From: Marinomonas shanghaiensis
GTDB taxonomy: Bacteria > Pseudomonadota > Gammaproteobacteria > Pseudomonadales > Marinomonadaceae
Direction of reading: 5' to 3'
Length of the DNA stretch: 64,000 nt
Assembly: GCF_003259175.1 (NCBI RefSeq)
Contig: NZ_QGOK01000008.1
Coordinates: 62,001 to 126,000, forward strand
The position numbers were made by a program, and so were the translations under genes. How positions within the stretch are numbered: position 1 is the first letter of the stretch; every line of letters begins with the position of its first letter. Positions 46,765 to 56,933 of the stretch are shown here, in pieces. The notes under the pieces are model-generated. The model did no database searches. It was given only the letters and a program-made list of their open reading frames with translations, and was not told the origin of the DNA.

Positions 46765-46785
46765 AAAAAACCCCATATAGGGGTT
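46765..46785 (-). terminator. Terminator upstream of rimP
   Basis: AACCCC (46769-46774) / GGGGTT (46780-46785), followed on the minus strand by a run of T (46770-46765). It ends the transcript beginning near 46962, or tRNA-Leu read-through. Confidence 0.75.
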
Positions 46786-46962
46786 CTCAGTACTCTATTC
46801 AATGAAGCATTGAAAGAGCATCCTTCACAAGGAAGGCTGTCAATCCTGACACCAAATACTAAGAACAAACTGCTGCGGATACCTAAATTAGGAAAACCAT
46901 GAGAAGAATAACTCGTTAAAGCCAGTCTCACCTCAACAAACCAGATTGCTCTGCATCAATAT
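46765..46962 (-). ncRNA. Candidate small RNA between tRNA-Leu and rimP
   Basis: About 198 nt between a promoter at 46969-46997 and the terminator at 46769-46785, with no supported reading frame. Near the 3' end are three short adjacent hairpins on the RNA strand: TGTCA-GGAT-TGACA, CCTTC-CTTGT-GAAGG and TTCAATG-CTT-CATTGAA, before the terminator stem. The first loop carries GGA, the CsrA/RsmA-binding motif. The usual tRNA-fMet of this locus is missing. I cannot place it in a known RNA family. Confidence 0.45.
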
Positions 46963-46968
46963 GACGAC

Positions 46969-46997
46969 ATCATACACAAAATACGACACCAGTTCAA
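46969..46997 (-). promoter_or_regulatory. Candidate sigma-70 promoter just downstream of tRNA-Leu
   Basis: On the minus strand TTGAAC - 17 bp - TATGAT: 4 of 6 and 5 of 6. It starts four bases after the tRNA 3' end, so it gives a transcript separate from the tRNA. Confidence 0.55.
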
Positions 46998-47000
46998 TAT

Positions 47001-47086
47001 TGGTGCGGATGGGGGGAATCGAACCCCCACGAGCGTTGCTCACCACCCCCTCAAGATGGCGCGTCTACCAATTCCGCCACATCCGC
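47001..47086 (-). tRNA. tRNA-Leu (anticodon GAG)
   Basis: 86 nt with CCA encoded and a long variable arm, as in all leucine tRNAs. Acceptor GCGGATG/CATCCGC, anticodon arm CCATC-TTGAGGG-GGTGG, T loop TTCGATT. Downstream of secG by 45 bp on the same strand; the same secG-tRNA-Leu order occurs in Pseudomonas. Confidence 0.97.
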
Positions 47087-47131
47087 AAAACCTTTAACCA
47101 AACACAACAACAGAACACTCAACGACTGAAA

Positions 47132-47485
47132 TTACTCAGTTACTGGTATATCCGATGCTGTGTCTTTTTTACCACCCAAATCAGGCAAACCAACTGTTTC
47201 TTCCACTTGAGGTGCTGAAGGAACAAAATCAAGGGCACCAGAAACACTTTTTGCTTGTTCACTTGCAAAGTAAGCCAAACCAAAGCTAGTCAAAAAGAAA
47301 ATCAATGCAAAAAGCGCCGTCATCTTTCCAAAAAAACTGCTACCACCTTGACTTCCAAATACTGTCTGGGACGCACCGCCACCAAAAGAGGCACCCGCAT
47401 CCGCACCTTTACCTTGCTGTAACAAGACCAACGCAATAATTACTACTGCCGCCAGTACATGCAAAACTAAAATAAGTGCTTCCAT
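47132..47485 (-). CDS. secG: Protein translocase subunit SecG
   Basis: 117 aa. Two membrane helices (about 3-24, LVLHVLAAVVIIALVLLQQG, and 54-74, MTALFALIFFLTSFGLAYF) with the Gly-rich GKGADAGASFGGGASQTVFGSQGG connector, the SecG signature. It aids SecYE in protein export. The C-terminal 35 residues are acidic and Pro-rich, as in many marine relatives. Three bases after tpiA; tRNA-Leu lies downstream. Confidence 0.96.
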   Translation of the reverse strand: MEALILVLHVLAAVVIIALVLLQQGKGADAGASFGGGASQTVFGSQGGSSFFGKMTALFALIFFLTSFGLAYFASEQAKSVSGALDFVPSAPQVEETVGLPDLGGKKDTASDIPVTE

Positions 47486-47488
47486 TAA

Positions 47489-48238
47489 TTAACCTGCTGC
47501 TTTTACTATTGCTATAAATTCTTTTGCATCAAGAGATGCACCACCAACAAGAGCACCATCTACATCAGGCATTTTGAACAAAGCCGAGCTGGTTGATGCC
47601 TTAACACTTCCACCATACAAAATCTGCACTTTCTGAGAAACAGATTCGGATGATTGAGCTAAAAAAGCTCTGATTGCTTTGTGCACATCTTGTGCTTGCT
47701 CTGCACTGGCTGACAAGCCTGTACCTATCGCCCATACAGGCTCATAAGCGATAACCAAATTATCAAATGCAGCAATACCAATAACATCTATCACCGCTTG
47801 AATTTGTCGTTCACAAACCTCAAGCGTTTTGCCTGCCTCACGCTCTGCCAGCGTTTCTCCAACACACAGAATGGGAGTCAAGCCAAATTCTAATGCCAGC
47901 TTCACTTTTGATGCGACAATTTCATCTTCTTCATTATAAAGAGAACGTCGTTCAGAGTGACCAAGCAATACATACTTAACGCCAAAATCACCTAACATGG
48001 AAGCAGAAACTTCCCCAGTAAAGGCGCCTTTCACTTCTTGGCTTATATTCTGAGCAGCTAAAACAATAGCACTACCAGAAACCAAACTCTCAACCTGAGA
48101 TAAATAAGGGAAAGATGGTGCAACAACCACTTCAGAGTTAGAACCTTCCATCTCAAGCAAACCATTAATCAGCAAAGATATGGACTCTTTAGAGCCATTC
48201 ATTTTCCAATTTCCAGCCACTATCTTTTGACGAATCAT
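47489..48238 (-). CDS. tpiA: Triosephosphate isomerase TpiA
   Basis: 249 aa (beta/alpha)8 enzyme, normal size. It interconverts dihydroxyacetone phosphate and glyceraldehyde-3-phosphate. Visible: VAGNWKMNG (catalytic Lys), LGHSERR (catalytic His), VIAYEPVWAIGTG (catalytic Glu) and LYGGSVKA. 90 bp after glmM on the same strand and three bases before secG. Confidence 0.98.
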   Translation of the reverse strand: MIRQKIVAGNWKMNGSKESISLLINGLLEMEGSNSEVVVAPSFPYLSQVESLVSGSAIVLAAQNISQEVKGAFTGEVSASMLGDFGVKYVLLGHSERRSLYNEEDEIVASKVKLALEFGLTPILCVGETLAEREAGKTLEVCERQIQAVIDVIGIAAFDNLVIAYEPVWAIGTGLSASAEQAQDVHKAIRAFLAQSSESVSQKVQILYGGSVKASTSSALFKMPDVDGALVGGASLDAKEFIAIVKAAG

Positions 48239-48328
48239 ATTCTAACCCCTAAATTCGAGGCGCCCATTCTATGGAATGGACGCTTTGGTTTCAAGTTATT
48301 TCTTGCTATTCAACCCATAATTTTCGCT

Positions 48329-49675
48329 TTAGGCGTTTGCTTTTGCCAAAACGACAGAATTCACTTCCTCGACCAAATAATCGACAAGTTCATCCACTGT
48401 TGCATCGTCTCGACCTTCCACCATGACACGAATTAGAGGCTCAGTACCAGAAGCTCTAAGCAACACCCTTCCAAGGCCATTTAAACGCTCATTTGCTACC
48501 GCAATCGCCTTTTGCAAAGCAGGCTCTTCATTTGGCACAAAGCGCTGTGCCACGCGTATATTTTTTAGTTTCTGTGGAAATTTAACCAGTCCAACCAAAA
48601 GCTCGTCAAGAGACTTACCTTCTTCCACCATGGCACGAAGCACTTGAAGGGCAGCAATAATACCATCTCCAGTGGTGGTAATAGAGCGACACACTATATG
48701 ACCAGAAGGCTCTCCACCCAATACCCAGCCATGCTGCATCAGCTTCTCATTCACATATCGGTCACCCACCGCCGCTCGACTAAAACCAATACCCGTTTCA
48801 GAAAACGCCAATTCGAGGCCAAAATTACTCATGAGCGTACCCACAACACCACCGCTAAAACGCCCGGTACGCATCAGATGGTTTGCAATGATATAAAGAA
48901 CGTCATCCCCATCGCGGATCACCCCATGACGATCCACCAAGATTAAACGATCACCATCACCATCCAGTGCGATGCCAAGATCCGCCTCTTCCGCTAAAAC
49001 GTTTTTACGCAAAAGCTCGGGCTTTGTCGCCCCACTGAATTCATTGATATTGAGACCATCAGGGTTTACACCTATGGCAATAACTTCAGCACCCAGCTCC
49101 GAAAACACTCGTGGAGCAACATGATAAGTAGCGCCATCAGCGCAATCGACAACAATCTTCAACCCACTCAGCTGCAAGCCGATAGGAAACGTCCCTTTAC
49201 AATATTCTATGTAACGCCCAGCGGCATCATCAATGCGTTTAGCACGCCCAATAAGACTGGATTCAACCACAACCATGGGTTGTTCCATAAAATATTCAAT
49301 TCGCTCTTCTACCTCATCCGATATTTTCCCGCCTTCGGCAGAAAAAAACTTAATACCATTATCCGTGTAAGGATTATGAGAGGCACTAATGACGATACCC
49401 GCGCTGGCGCGAAACGTTCGCGTCAAATAGGCAATCGCAGGCGTTGGCATAGGACCAACCAAACGCACATCTGCACCAGCCGCAACAATGCCAGACTCAA
49501 GAGCTGACTCAAACATATAACCAGAAATGCGAGTGTCTTTACCGATCAAGATCTTTTTATCGTTTTCCTTAAAAACTTGCCCAGCGGCCCACCCTAGCTT
49601 AAGCATAAACTCAGGCGTAATAGGGGTCGTACCGACTTTGCCACGAATTCCATCTGTTCCAAAATACTTACGCAT
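48329..49675 (-). CDS. glmM: Phosphoglucosamine mutase GlmM
   Basis: 448 aa from ATG 49675. It converts glucosamine-6-phosphate to glucosamine-1-phosphate on the way to UDP-GlcNAc. Signatures: [14 protein letters not shown] at the start, the active-site Ser loop [19 protein letters not shown], the Mg loop DGDGDR, and the sugar loop GGEPSGHI. The start shares a base with the folP stop (TGATG), so the two are coupled, the folP-glmM order of E. coli. Confidence 0.98.
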   Translation of the reverse strand: MRKYFGTDGIRGKVGTTPITPEFMLKLGWAAGQVFKENDKKILIGKDTRISGYMFESALESGIVAAGADVRLVGPMPTPAIAYLTRTFRASAGIVISASHNPYTDNGIKFFSAEGGKISDEVEERIEYFMEQPMVVVESSLIGRAKRIDDAAGRYIEYCKGTFPIGLQLSGLKIVVDCADGATYHVAPRVFSELGAEVIAIGVNPDGLNINEFSGATKPELLRKNVLAEEADLGIALDGDGDRLILVDRHGVIRDGDDVLYIIANHLMRTGRFSGGVVGTLMSNFGLELAFSETGIGFSRAAVGDRYVNEKLMQHGWVLGGEPSGHIVCRSITTTGDGIIAALQVLRAMVEEGKSLDELLVGLVKFPQKLKNIRVAQRFVPNEEPALQKAIAVANERLNGLGRVLLRASGTEPLIRVMVEGRDDATVDELVDYLVEEVNSVVLAKANA

Positions 49676-50508
49676 CAAATTTCTCTCTCAATACGAGACA
49701 TTAACGCCAACATTTCAACATGCGGCCTAACATCATGAACCCTAAATATACGAGCGCCTTGTGAATAAGCAGAAGCATTTGCTCCCATCGTGCCATAAAG
49801 ACGCTCATCAACTGGTAGATTTAGCACATCCCCTATCATGGTCTTTCTAGAAAGACCAATAAGGACCTCAAAACCCATCTTTTTAAACTGAGACGTGTGA
49901 TTTAACAAGGATAAATTATGAGACAGTGTTTTTCCAAACCCAATACCCGGATCCAAAATGAGACGTGAACGATCAATCCCAGCACGCTCACACTCAGCCA
50001 CCCTAGACAGTAGATAACGCATTACGTCATCCACAACCGAGCCATAATCCGGCTGATGCTGCATTGTTTGCGGCACACCTTTCATGTGCATTAAACACAC
50101 TGGCAAGGCAGTTTCAGCAACAGCTTGTAACGCACCATCACGCTCAAGTGCACGAACATCATTAATCAAACCCGCACCTAGGCGAGCTGCTTCACGAATA
50201 ACATGAGTGCTACTGGTATCAACAGAAACGATCGTGTCGAAGCGCTTCTTGATTGCTTCGACAACAGGCAAAACACGATCCATTTCTTGTTGAATACTAA
50301 CAGGAGCCGCACCGGGACGCGTCGACTCTCCACCGACGTCGATGATACTGACACCCTCTTCAATCATTTTCTCAGACTGACGTAGAGCAGCATCTAGGGA
50401 GTTAAAAACACCACCATCAGAAAAAGAATCCGGGGTGACATTGAGGATGCCCATAACATGAGGAAGGGACAAGTCTAACGACTTGTCCCCGAATGACATT
50501 AACGACAT
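49675..50508 (-). CDS. folP: Dihydropteroate synthase FolP
   Basis: 277 aa TIM-barrel enzyme; it joins p-aminobenzoate to the pterin pyrophosphate and is the target of sulfonamides. Signatures: [32 protein letters not shown], the DPGIGFGKT motif, and [10 protein letters not shown]. Between ftsH and glmM as in E. coli, 34 bp after ftsH. Confidence 0.98.
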   Translation of the reverse strand: MSLMSFGDKSLDLSLPHVMGILNVTPDSFSDGGVFNSLDAALRQSEKMIEEGVSIIDVGGESTRPGAAPVSIQQEMDRVLPVVEAIKKRFDTIVSVDTSSTHVIREAARLGAGLINDVRALERDGALQAVAETALPVCLMHMKGVPQTMQHQPDYGSVVDDVMRYLLSRVAECERAGIDRSRLILDPGIGFGKTLSHNLSLLNHTSQFKKMGFEVLIGLSRKTMIGDVLNLPVDERLYGTMGANASAYSQGARIFRVHDVRPHVEMLALMSRIEREI

Positions 50509-50542
50509 GAAAAATCCATATCAGTAAATTAACAAGGAAAAA

Positions 50543-52513
50543 TTACTCACTCGTAGGCTTTGGAGAAACTTGCCCAGCAGAATGATCAGCATCTAAAGAA
50601 TCATCTGCAGGATCAGCAACGCCATCATCCTTTACCATTTCTACATCATCACCTTTAGGTGAATTTGCACCAGGGTCAGACCAACCCTCAGGGGCAGAAG
50701 GCTTGTTACCATCCATAATTTCTTTAATTTGCTTAGCATCAATCGTTTCATACTGCATCAAAGCTTCCGCCATCACATCCAGTTTAGAACGATTGTCCTC
50801 TAGAATCTGTGTCGCTTTGGCGTAACAACGAGTAATAATATCCTGAACTTCCGCATCAATGATCTTGCCAGTTTCTGGTGAGAAATAATTCGCCTTACTG
50901 CCTGTAGGCCCAGAAATATAGCTACCACTACTCTCATCTTCTTCGTAAGCAAATGGACCTAATTTTTCAGACAAGCCCCACTTCGTAACCATGTTACGAG
51001 CAATGCTCGTGGCCCGCTCAATATCATTCGACGCACCAGTAGAAACACCATCAAAACCATGAATCATCTCTTCAGCGATACGACCACCGTATAAGCTACA
51101 AACTTGGCTTTCAAGACCACGCTTACTGATGCTGTATTTGTCTTCTTCAGGTAAATACATGGTCACACCCAGCGCACGACCGCGAGGAATGATAGACACC
51201 TTATAAACAGGGTCATGTTCCGGCATCAAATAACCAATGATAGTGTGACCAGCCTCATGATAAGCCGTATTTAGCTTTTCCTTATCACTCATCACCATGG
51301 TTTTGCGCTCTGCGCCCATGAGGATTTTATCTTTCGCGAGTTCAAGCTGCTCCATGTTCACTAAACGACGATTAGAACGCGCTGCAAACAACGCAGCTTC
51401 GTTAACCAAGTTAGCAAGATCAGCACCAGAGAAACCTGGGGTACCACGAGCAATGTTTTTTGGCTCAACATCATCATCGCAAGGCACTTTACGCAAATGC
51501 ACTTTCAGAATTTGTTCACGGCCACGAATGTCCGGCAAACCCACTTGTACCTGACGATCAAAACGACCTGGACGCAATAATGCTGGGTCTAACACATCAG
51601 GACGGTTTGTTGCTGCAATAACGATAATACCTTCGTTACCCTCAAAACCATCCATTTCCACCAAAAGCTGGTTCAACGTCTGCTCACGCTCATCATTACC
51701 GCCGCCCATACCGGAACCACGGTTACGACCTACCGCATCGATCTCATCGATAAAGATAATGCATGGCGCGTGTTTCTTGGCTTGCTCAAACATATCACGG
51801 ACACGAGAAGCACCCACACCCACAAACATTTCAACGAAATCAGAGCCGGAGATAGTGAAGAAAGGCACTTTTGCTTCGCCCGCAATGGCTTTAGCCAGCA
51901 AGGTTTTACCCGTACCTGGAGGACCACACATCAAAATACCGCGTGGAATTTTACCACCAAGGCGCTGAAACTTGCTTGGCTCACGTAAGAAGTCAACAAG
52001 CTCTTCCGTGTCCTCTTTCGCTTCGTCACAACCCGCCACATCCGCAAAAGTCGTTTTAATCTGATCTTCTGGTAATAGGCGTGCCTTGGATTTACCAAAA
52101 GACATAGGACCGCCCTTACCACCAGCACCGCCTTGCATTTGGCGCATAAAGAACATGAAAATGGCAAGTATAAGAAGAATAGGGAAACTGGCGACCAGCA
52201 ATTGAGTCCAAATGCTCTGTTGTTCAGGCATACGCCCTTCAACAATGACATTATTACTCAACAAATCATCCATTATTTTCGGATCAGCTGCCGCAGGACG
52301 CACAGTGTCAAAGGTATCACCGCTTGTTCGGCTACCGCTAATGGTATAACCATCCACCACGACTTTCGCTATACGACCATCTTGCACTTCTTTTACGAAT
52401 TCAGAATAGGAAATCCGATTCGTATCGGCCGTTGTATTAAAATTGTTAAACACAGTTAGCAGTACAGCAGCTATCACTAACCACAACAGTATATTTTTCA
52501 GCATATCGTTCAA
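50543..52513 (-). CDS. ftsH: ATP-dependent zinc metalloprotease FtsH
   Basis: 656 aa from a TTG at 52513, which has GAGG seven bases before it; ATG at 52504 lies 16 bases from that site, and GTG 52519 overlaps it. FtsH degrades membrane and some soluble proteins, for example LpxC and sigma-32 in E. coli. Order: N-terminal membrane helix (about 6-24), periplasmic part, second helix (about 105-125), AAA+ module (Walker A GPPGTGKT near 195, SRH with RPGRFDRQ), zinc protease motif HEAGH near 416. A Gly/Pro/Asp-rich tail ends the protein. Operon rlmE-ftsH-folP-glmM. Confidence 0.97.
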   Translation of the reverse strand: MNDMLKNILLWLVIAAVLLTVFNNFNTTADTNRISYSEFVKEVQDGRIAKVVVDGYTISGSRTSGDTFDTVRPAAADPKIMDDLLSNNVIVEGRMPEQQSIWTQLLVASFPILLILAIFMFFMRQMQGGAGGKGGPMSFGKSKARLLPEDQIKTTFADVAGCDEAKEDTEELVDFLREPSKFQRLGGKIPRGILMCGPPGTGKTLLAKAIAGEAKVPFFTISGSDFVEMFVGVGASRVRDMFEQAKKHAPCIIFIDEIDAVGRNRGSGMGGGNDEREQTLNQLLVEMDGFEGNEGIIVIAATNRPDVLDPALLRPGRFDRQVQVGLPDIRGREQILKVHLRKVPCDDDVEPKNIARGTPGFSGADLANLVNEAALFAARSNRRLVNMEQLELAKDKILMGAERKTMVMSDKEKLNTAYHEAGHTIIGYLMPEHDPVYKVSIIPRGRALGVTMYLPEEDKYSISKRGLESQVCSLYGGRIAEEMIHGFDGVSTGASNDIERATSIARNMVTKWGLSEKLGPFAYEEDESSGSYISGPTGSKANYFSPETGKIIDAEVQDIITRCYAKATQILEDNRSKLDVMAEALMQYETIDAKQIKEIMDGNKPSAPEGWSDPGANSPKGDDVEMVKDDGVADPADDSLDADHSAGQVSPKPTSE

Positions 52514-52573
52514 GAGCACACCTCTTAAAGGTTATTTTTAATATCTCTGGTAATAATACCAGAACATACCCTA

Positions 52574-53194
52574 TTAACCCTTATATTGTCTTCCTAATAA
52601 GTAAACTTCGCGACTTCTTGCTCGCGAGGCATCCGGCTTACGTGTTACAACAGAATCAAATTGAGCCCGCATGGCTTTGAGGTATTCTTCAAACCCCTCC
52701 CCCTGAAACACCTTCACTAGAAAATTTCCGCCCGGACGCAGCACTTGAGATGCCATATCCAAAGCAAGTTCTACAAGATACATAGCTTGTGGCTGATCAG
52801 TAGAACTGTTCCCACTCATATTGGGGGCCATATCGGAAATTACAAGATCTGCTTTTTCATCTCCGATCTCCCTTAAAATCGCTTCGTATACTTCCTGTTC
52901 AGTAAAATCACCCTGAACAAAACGCACACCCGGCAAAGGCGCCATTTCCAATATGTCCGAAGCAACAATCGTTCCTTTATCTCCTACCAGTTTCGCCGCC
53001 ACCTGAGACCAGCCACCTGGTGCCGCACCTAAATCAACGACACGCATCGTGGGTCGAAATAACTTGTCCTTATCGTTAATTTCTATCAGTTTATAACTGG
53101 CTCTGGAGCGATAACCATCTTGTTGCGATTTTTTGACATACGGATCGTCAAAATGTTCCTTCATCCAATTATTACTACTTTTTGATCTTGCCAC
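52574..53194 (-). CDS. rlmE: 23S rRNA 2'-O-ribose U2552 methyltransferase RlmE (FtsJ/RrmJ)
   Basis: 206 aa Rossmann methyltransferase. It methylates U2552 in the A loop of 23S rRNA at a late step of 50S assembly. SAM motif [15 protein letters not shown], catalytic K-D-K-E set with SDMAPNMSG and [10 protein letters not shown], and the N-terminal [34 protein letters not shown] region split around residue 2-33. Sixty bases upstream of ftsH; divergent from yhbY, the E. coli arrangement. Confidence 0.98.
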   Translation of the reverse strand: MARSKSSNNWMKEHFDDPYVKKSQQDGYRSRASYKLIEINDKDKLFRPTMRVVDLGAAPGGWSQVAAKLVGDKGTIVASDILEMAPLPGVRFVQGDFTEQEVYEAILREIGDEKADLVISDMAPNMSGNSSTDQPQAMYLVELALDMASQVLRPGGNFLVKVFQGEGFEEYLKAMRAQFDSVVTRKPDASRARSREVYLLGRQYKG

Positions 53195-53293
53195 GTTTTC
53201 ATCATACCTAAATCAGTCAATATTCCGCTATAATATCGCTTAACCTCTTCAGCCTCCAATAAAGAGGATCAACTAATATGAGAAAATTTTACT

Positions 53294-53596
53294 ATGAGTC
53301 TTACAAACGCCCAAAAAAAGCAATATCGCCTAATCGGACACGCACTTAATCCAGTGGTTATGATTGCGGGCAACGGACTAACAGAGTCCGTTCTTACTGA
53401 AATCGATCGCGCCCTTGAAGATCACGAACTGATTAAAATACGCATTAGCATCACAGATCGCGAAGTACGTACGGCATTGATTGAAGAAATCAATAAAATC
53501 ATGAAGTCTGAAACGGTACAAACGATTGGCAAAGTAGCACTTTTTTACCGCGCTGCGCTAAAACCCAATCCTAAATTGTCTAACTTACTTCGTTAA
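53294..53596 (+). CDS. yhbY: Ribosome-associated RNA-binding protein YhbY (CRM domain)
   Basis: 100 aa, one CRM (KH-like) domain. It binds pre-50S particles. Signatures: LTNAQKKQYRLIGHALNPVVMIAGNGLTESVL and the GxxG-containing loop before IDRALEDHELIKIRI. It is divergent from rlmE; a TATAAT box at 53229-53234 lies upstream without a good -35. A 10-bp hairpin (53608-53617/53634-53643) follows the gene. Confidence 0.95.
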   Translation: MSLTNAQKKQYRLIGHALNPVVMIAGNGLTESVLTEIDRALEDHELIKIRISITDREVRTALIEEINKIMKSETVQTIGKVALFYRAALKPNPKLSNLLR

Positions 53597-53607
53597 CAGA
53601 CCACACT

Positions 53608-53643
53608 GAGATAGTCTTTTTTGCTCAAAAAACAGACTATCTC
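53608..53643 (+). terminator. Hairpin after yhbY
   Basis: GAGATAGTCT (53608-53617) / AGACTATCTC (53634-53643), 10 perfect pairs with a 16-base AT-rich loop that can extend the stem (TTTTTTG against CAAAAAA). No T run after it on the plus strand. It ends one base before the FliA-like -35. Confidence 0.55.
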
Positions 53644-53670
53644 TAAACTCTTTAAAATAATGGCCGATAC
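53644..53670 (+). promoter_or_regulatory. Sigma-28 (FliA)-like promoter of the 279-aa unknown gene
   Basis: TAAACTCT - 11 bp - GCCGATAC. It has 6 of 8 at -35 and 7 of 8 at -10, with the exact 11-bp spacer, as at flgM (4265-4291). Implied start about 22 bp before the ATG. Confidence 0.7.
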
Positions 53671-53698
53671 CTTTGACAGCGAATAAAGGAGTCGGACC

Positions 53699-54538
53699 AT
53701 GATATTTATAGAAGCGCTCAACAGAGCAAGTACCCAAACCAACGAAAGAAAGTTGATTGCGAGAAATAAATATCGCCCTATCATCAGCAACAAAGACTCG
53801 GTTGATCTCAGTTCTGCGGCCCATCAGGTCAAAGAAATACACTTAGACAGCCAAACAAAAAACACGCTTACCGCCTCAACCAGCATTTTCGCCAATCTCA
53901 TTGAGCATGTATTAAGTCACATACTGCAATCTGCTCTTCATCTTCACTCACCAGAAGAACTCAATTTAGACACCAAAGAGTGGAAAATATTTTTACAAGT
54001 CCCGCCTTTACACGCTGAAAAGACAAAAAAAACAGACGATTACCTAGCTCCAGAAGTCCCGCAAAGACCGCCTGCGAAACAACTTATCTTCCATATTCCC
54101 GTCAAACCACTATATGGCATCCCTATTGAAATGACGGTTTTATTGTCCCCTCACAACGGGTCGCCGGAAACACCCATTTTTTTTCACACGCTACCAAAAG
54201 AAAATTTGCTGCCCATTTTACGCACGCCCTATTCGCCAGAATTTCTTGAGCAACAGATCACGCACTACCACATATTATTAGACCAAGATGGTGAACAAGA
54301 TCAATTGTCGTCACTCCATGCACACATCAATCAAAGCAAAATCGCTGAAAACAACACCCAATCTGCTATTTACGGCTTGCGAATTTGGAGAGCAAAAAAC
54401 AATGTTTTAACCCCCGCCGTGCTAGGAGATAGTAAAGTAGGATTACTGTTTGTCGGCCATTACACGCCCATTGAGGGAAACCCAGTCACTGAGGAAGAGA
54501 GAGCCAGACAAGCCAACAATCTTTATACAAAAGCATAA
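53699..54538 (+). CDS. Unknown 279-aa protein with FliA-like promoter
   Basis: Not recognised. 279 aa, cytoplasmic look (no signal peptide or membrane helix). AAAGGAG lies nine bases before the ATG, a strong ribosome site. The N-terminal 60 residues are polar. A helical apolar segment (IFANLIEHVLSHILQSALHL, about 63-82) follows. A Lys/Pro-rich linker (about 105-125) separates it from a beta-rich half with LIFHIPVKPLYGIPIEMTVLLSP and YGLRIWRAKNNVL. A sigma-28-like promoter at 53644-53670 suggests a late flagellar or motility role. The gene is monocistronic between yhbY and a terminator shared with erpA. Confidence 0.75.
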   Translation: MIFIEALNRASTQTNERKLIARNKYRPIISNKDSVDLSSAAHQVKEIHLDSQTKNTLTASTSIFANLIEHVLSHILQSALHLHSPEELNLDTKEWKIFLQVPPLHAEKTKKTDDYLAPEVPQRPPAKQLIFHIPVKPLYGIPIEMTVLLSPHNGSPETPIFFHTLPKENLLPILRTPYSPEFLEQQITHYHILLDQDGEQDQLSSLHAHINQSKIAENNTQSAIYGLRIWRAKNNVLTPAVLGDSKVGLLFVGHYTPIEGNPVTEEERARQANNLYTKA

Positions 54539-54571
54539 AAAAACCCTTCGCATCTGCATACGAAGGGTTAT
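54535..54571. terminator. Bidirectional terminator between the unknown gene and erpA
   Basis: AACCCTTCG (54542-54550) / CGAAGGGTT (54561-54569), nine perfect pairs, with a run of seven T on the minus strand (strong for erpA) and a weaker T-rich tail on the plus strand. Confidence 0.85.
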
Positions 54572-54604
54572 TTCTAAAGACGTCACAGACAAGCAACGAA
54601 AAGA

Positions 54605-54952
54605 CTAAATACTGAAACTCGCACCACAACCACAGGTAGACGTAGCATTAGGGTTCTGCACGACGAAGCGCGAACCTTCTAAATTTTCTTTATAGTCTAC
54701 TTCTGACCCAACTAAGTATTGGAAGCTCAACGGATCTACCACCAAAGTCACGCCATTACGCTTTACTTCCGTATCGTCTTCCTGGTGTTCTTCATCAAAC
54801 GTAAAGCCATATTGAAAACCGGAACAACCTCCACCCGTCACATAAACACGTAACATGAGCCGATCATTCTCTTCTTCTTCAATTAAAGATTGCAACTTTG
54901 CCGCTGCTGCGTCTGTAAATTCGATAGGATCAACCGATTCAACCATGCTCAT
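54605..54952 (-). CDS. erpA: Iron-sulfur cluster insertion protein ErpA
   Basis: 115 aa A-type carrier. The three cluster cysteines are Cys43 ([15 protein letters not shown]), Cys107 and Cys109 ([11 protein letters not shown] at the C-terminus). It follows E. coli ErpA almost end to end, including [14 protein letters not shown] and [14 protein letters not shown], so ErpA is preferred over IscA or SufA. It delivers 4Fe-4S clusters to enzymes of isoprenoid synthesis and respiration. Single gene between two terminator/promoter regions. Confidence 0.96.
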   Translation of the reverse strand: MSMVESVDPIEFTDAAAAKLQSLIEEEENDRLMLRVYVTGGGCSGFQYGFTFDEEHQEDDTEVKRNGVTLVVDPLSFQYLVGSEVDYKENLEGSRFVVQNPNATSTCGCGASFSI

Positions 54953-55022
54953 TTTGACACCACTATAACAATTCCCGATGATCAGATTATCCGCTTAACC
55001 TAGTAATTTAGTCAAGTATTGA

Positions 55023-56609
55023 TCAATGTTCGCGGGTTGAACGAAAACGAACCTGAGGCCATTTCTCTTCCGCCATCATCAAATTTACTCGTGTTGGCGC
55101 CAAATAAGTGAGGTGACCACCACCATCAACAGCCAAATAATCACGGCACTTATTCTTAAACTCTTCAAATTTCTTAGCGTCGTCGCAGTCTACCCAGCGC
55201 GCCGTATTAACGTTTACTGCCTCATAAATACATTCTACTTTGTACTCATCCTGCAAACGGTACGCCACAACCTCATACTGTAGTTGCCCCACCGCACCCA
55301 CGATTAACTCGTTATTACGTTGCGGCATGAACAATTGAGTGGAGCCTTCTTCAGACAATTGCTGAAGGCCTTTTTGCAAGGCTTTCATTTTCATCGGATC
55401 TTTCAAGCGAACACGACGAAACAACTCCGGTGCGAAGTGAGGAATACCAGTGAACTTTAAATCCTCCCCTTCCGTGAACGTATCCCCGATCTGAATCGTG
55501 CCATGGTTATGCAAACCGATGATATCGCCAGAAAAAGCCTCTTCTACCCCTTCACGATCGCCCGCAGTAAACGACACGGCGTCCGTCACTTTAATGTCTT
55601 TGCCAATACGACAATGGCGCATTTTCATACCGCGACTGTAGGTTCCCGAACACACTCGCATGAACGCAATACGGTCACGGTGCTTAGGGTCCATATTGGC
55701 TTGGATTTTAAAGATAAAACCAGAAAATTTTTCTTCCACGGCCGAGACTTTGCGACTGTTGGTTTCACGATCAATCGGCGATGGTGCCCACTCGACAAAA
55801 CCGTCCAACATTTCACGCACACCAAAGTTAGATAAGGCCGTACCAAAGAAAACAGGCGTTAACTCGCCCGCTAAATAAGCCGCATGATCGAATTCATGGC
55901 TTGCACCACGTACCAGCTCGATCTCGTCTACGTACGCTTCCCAGTCATCACCCAATAAAGCCTTTGCTTCGTCCGACTGTAAGCCTTCGATACGAATATC
56001 GTCCATCAAAGTATGACCACGACCACGAACAAAGACATGAATCGTATCAGTGTATAGGTTATAAACCCCTTTGAAGAAATCACTCATACCAATTGGCCAA
56101 GTGATTGGAGCTGCGGCAATTTTTAAAACATCTTCAACTTCATCTAACAAATCAATCGGATCACGAATGTCTCGGTCCATCTTGTTGATGAAAGTCAAAA
56201 TAGGTGTATCACGAAGACGACAAACGTCCATCAACTTGATTGTTCGATCCTCTACCCCTTTCGCACCATCGATAATCATCAATACCGAGTCAACCGCAGT
56301 CAGCGTACGATAAGTATCTTCCGAGAAGTCTTCGTGTCCAGGTGTATCAAGCAAATTAACAATACGATCTTTATATGGGAACTGCATGACAGAAGAGGTG
56401 ATCGAAATACCACGCTGCTTCTCCATCGCCATCCAGTCAGATGTTGCATGCTTATCGCCTTTTCGGCCTTTCACAGAACCCGCCGTTTGAATCAGCTGAC
56501 CAAGCAATAAAAGCTTTTCTGTTATCGTCGTTTTACCAGCGTCAGGGTGGGAAATGATCGCAAAGGTTCTTCTTTCATTTACTTCATTGAGAAAATTCTG
56601 GTTTGCCAT
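55023..56609 (-). CDS. prfC: Peptide chain release factor 3
   Basis: 528 aa, normal length. RF3 is a GTPase that removes RF1/RF2 from the ribosome after peptide release. Motifs: G1 [16 protein letters not shown], the switch region with [13 protein letters not shown]3 [10 protein letters not shown]4 NKMDRD, then EF-G-like domains II and III, with the C-terminal [22 protein letters not shown] single gene; the 324 bp upstream show no clear promoter match. Confidence 0.98.
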   Translation of the reverse strand: MANQNFLNEVNERRTFAIISHPDAGKTTITEKLLLLGQLIQTAGSVKGRKGDKHATSDWMAMEKQRGISITSSVMQFPYKDRIVNLLDTPGHEDFSEDTYRTLTAVDSVLMIIDGAKGVEDRTIKLMDVCRLRDTPILTFINKMDRDIRDPIDLLDEVEDVLKIAAAPITWPIGMSDFFKGVYNLYTDTIHVFVRGRGHTLMDDIRIEGLQSDEAKALLGDDWEAYVDEIELVRGASHEFDHAAYLAGELTPVFFGTALSNFGVREMLDGFVEWAPSPIDRETNSRKVSAVEEKFSGFIFKIQANMDPKHRDRIAFMRVCSGTYSRGMKMRHCRIGKDIKVTDAVSFTAGDREGVEEAFSGDIIGLHNHGTIQIGDTFTEGEDLKFTGIPHFAPELFRRVRLKDPMKMKALQKGLQQLSEEGSTQLFMPQRNNELIVGAVGQLQYEVVAYRLQDEYKVECIYEAVNVNTARWVDCDDAKKFEEFKNKCRDYLAVDGGGHLTYLAPTRVNLMMAEEKWPQVRFRSTREH

Positions 56610-56933
56610 TAAAAATATCTTTTAGGTTATACGCGGGCGTTGTTCGCATCTTGTGAAAGATCAGCACAGCATAATCAGCGCTTGCCAACCCCGTCATGTT
56701 AATCGTGATTACGTTTGACGCTATTTTCGCTGATCTCGAGGTTATACACAATCAATGTCCCTATAGAAGATCGTTTTAATGAGATAAATAATTCTTTAGC
56801 GCCACCAGAGAGCCTATTGTATGAACATAGCATTGCACCCAATCAGTTCGCATAAAACGCCTGTAGAAAAAAATCAGTCGTATTTTTTATACACAAACAT
56901 GCATCGCAAACAGGTCGTATGACACAAACCAGA
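56610..56933. other. Intergenic region between prfC and the signalling operon
   Basis: No gene seen. It contains a 7-bp inverted repeat ATCAGCG (56675-56681 region) / CGCTGAT (56729-56735 region), about 50 bp apart on the prfC leader side. The end of the minus-strand operon gene at 56934 has no clear terminator; only a weak A/T stem at about 56866-56891. Weak prfC promoter candidate ATGACG-18-TATGCT on the minus strand. Confidence 0.4.

Noticed and set aside
46737-46931. 64-codon minus-strand frame between tRNA-Leu and rimP
   Set aside because: It runs through the terminator stem and hairpins; better explained as part of an RNA.
46671-47000. metY-type tRNA-fMet upstream of rimP
   Set aside because: No cloverleaf and no CAT anticodon arm in the interval on either strand.
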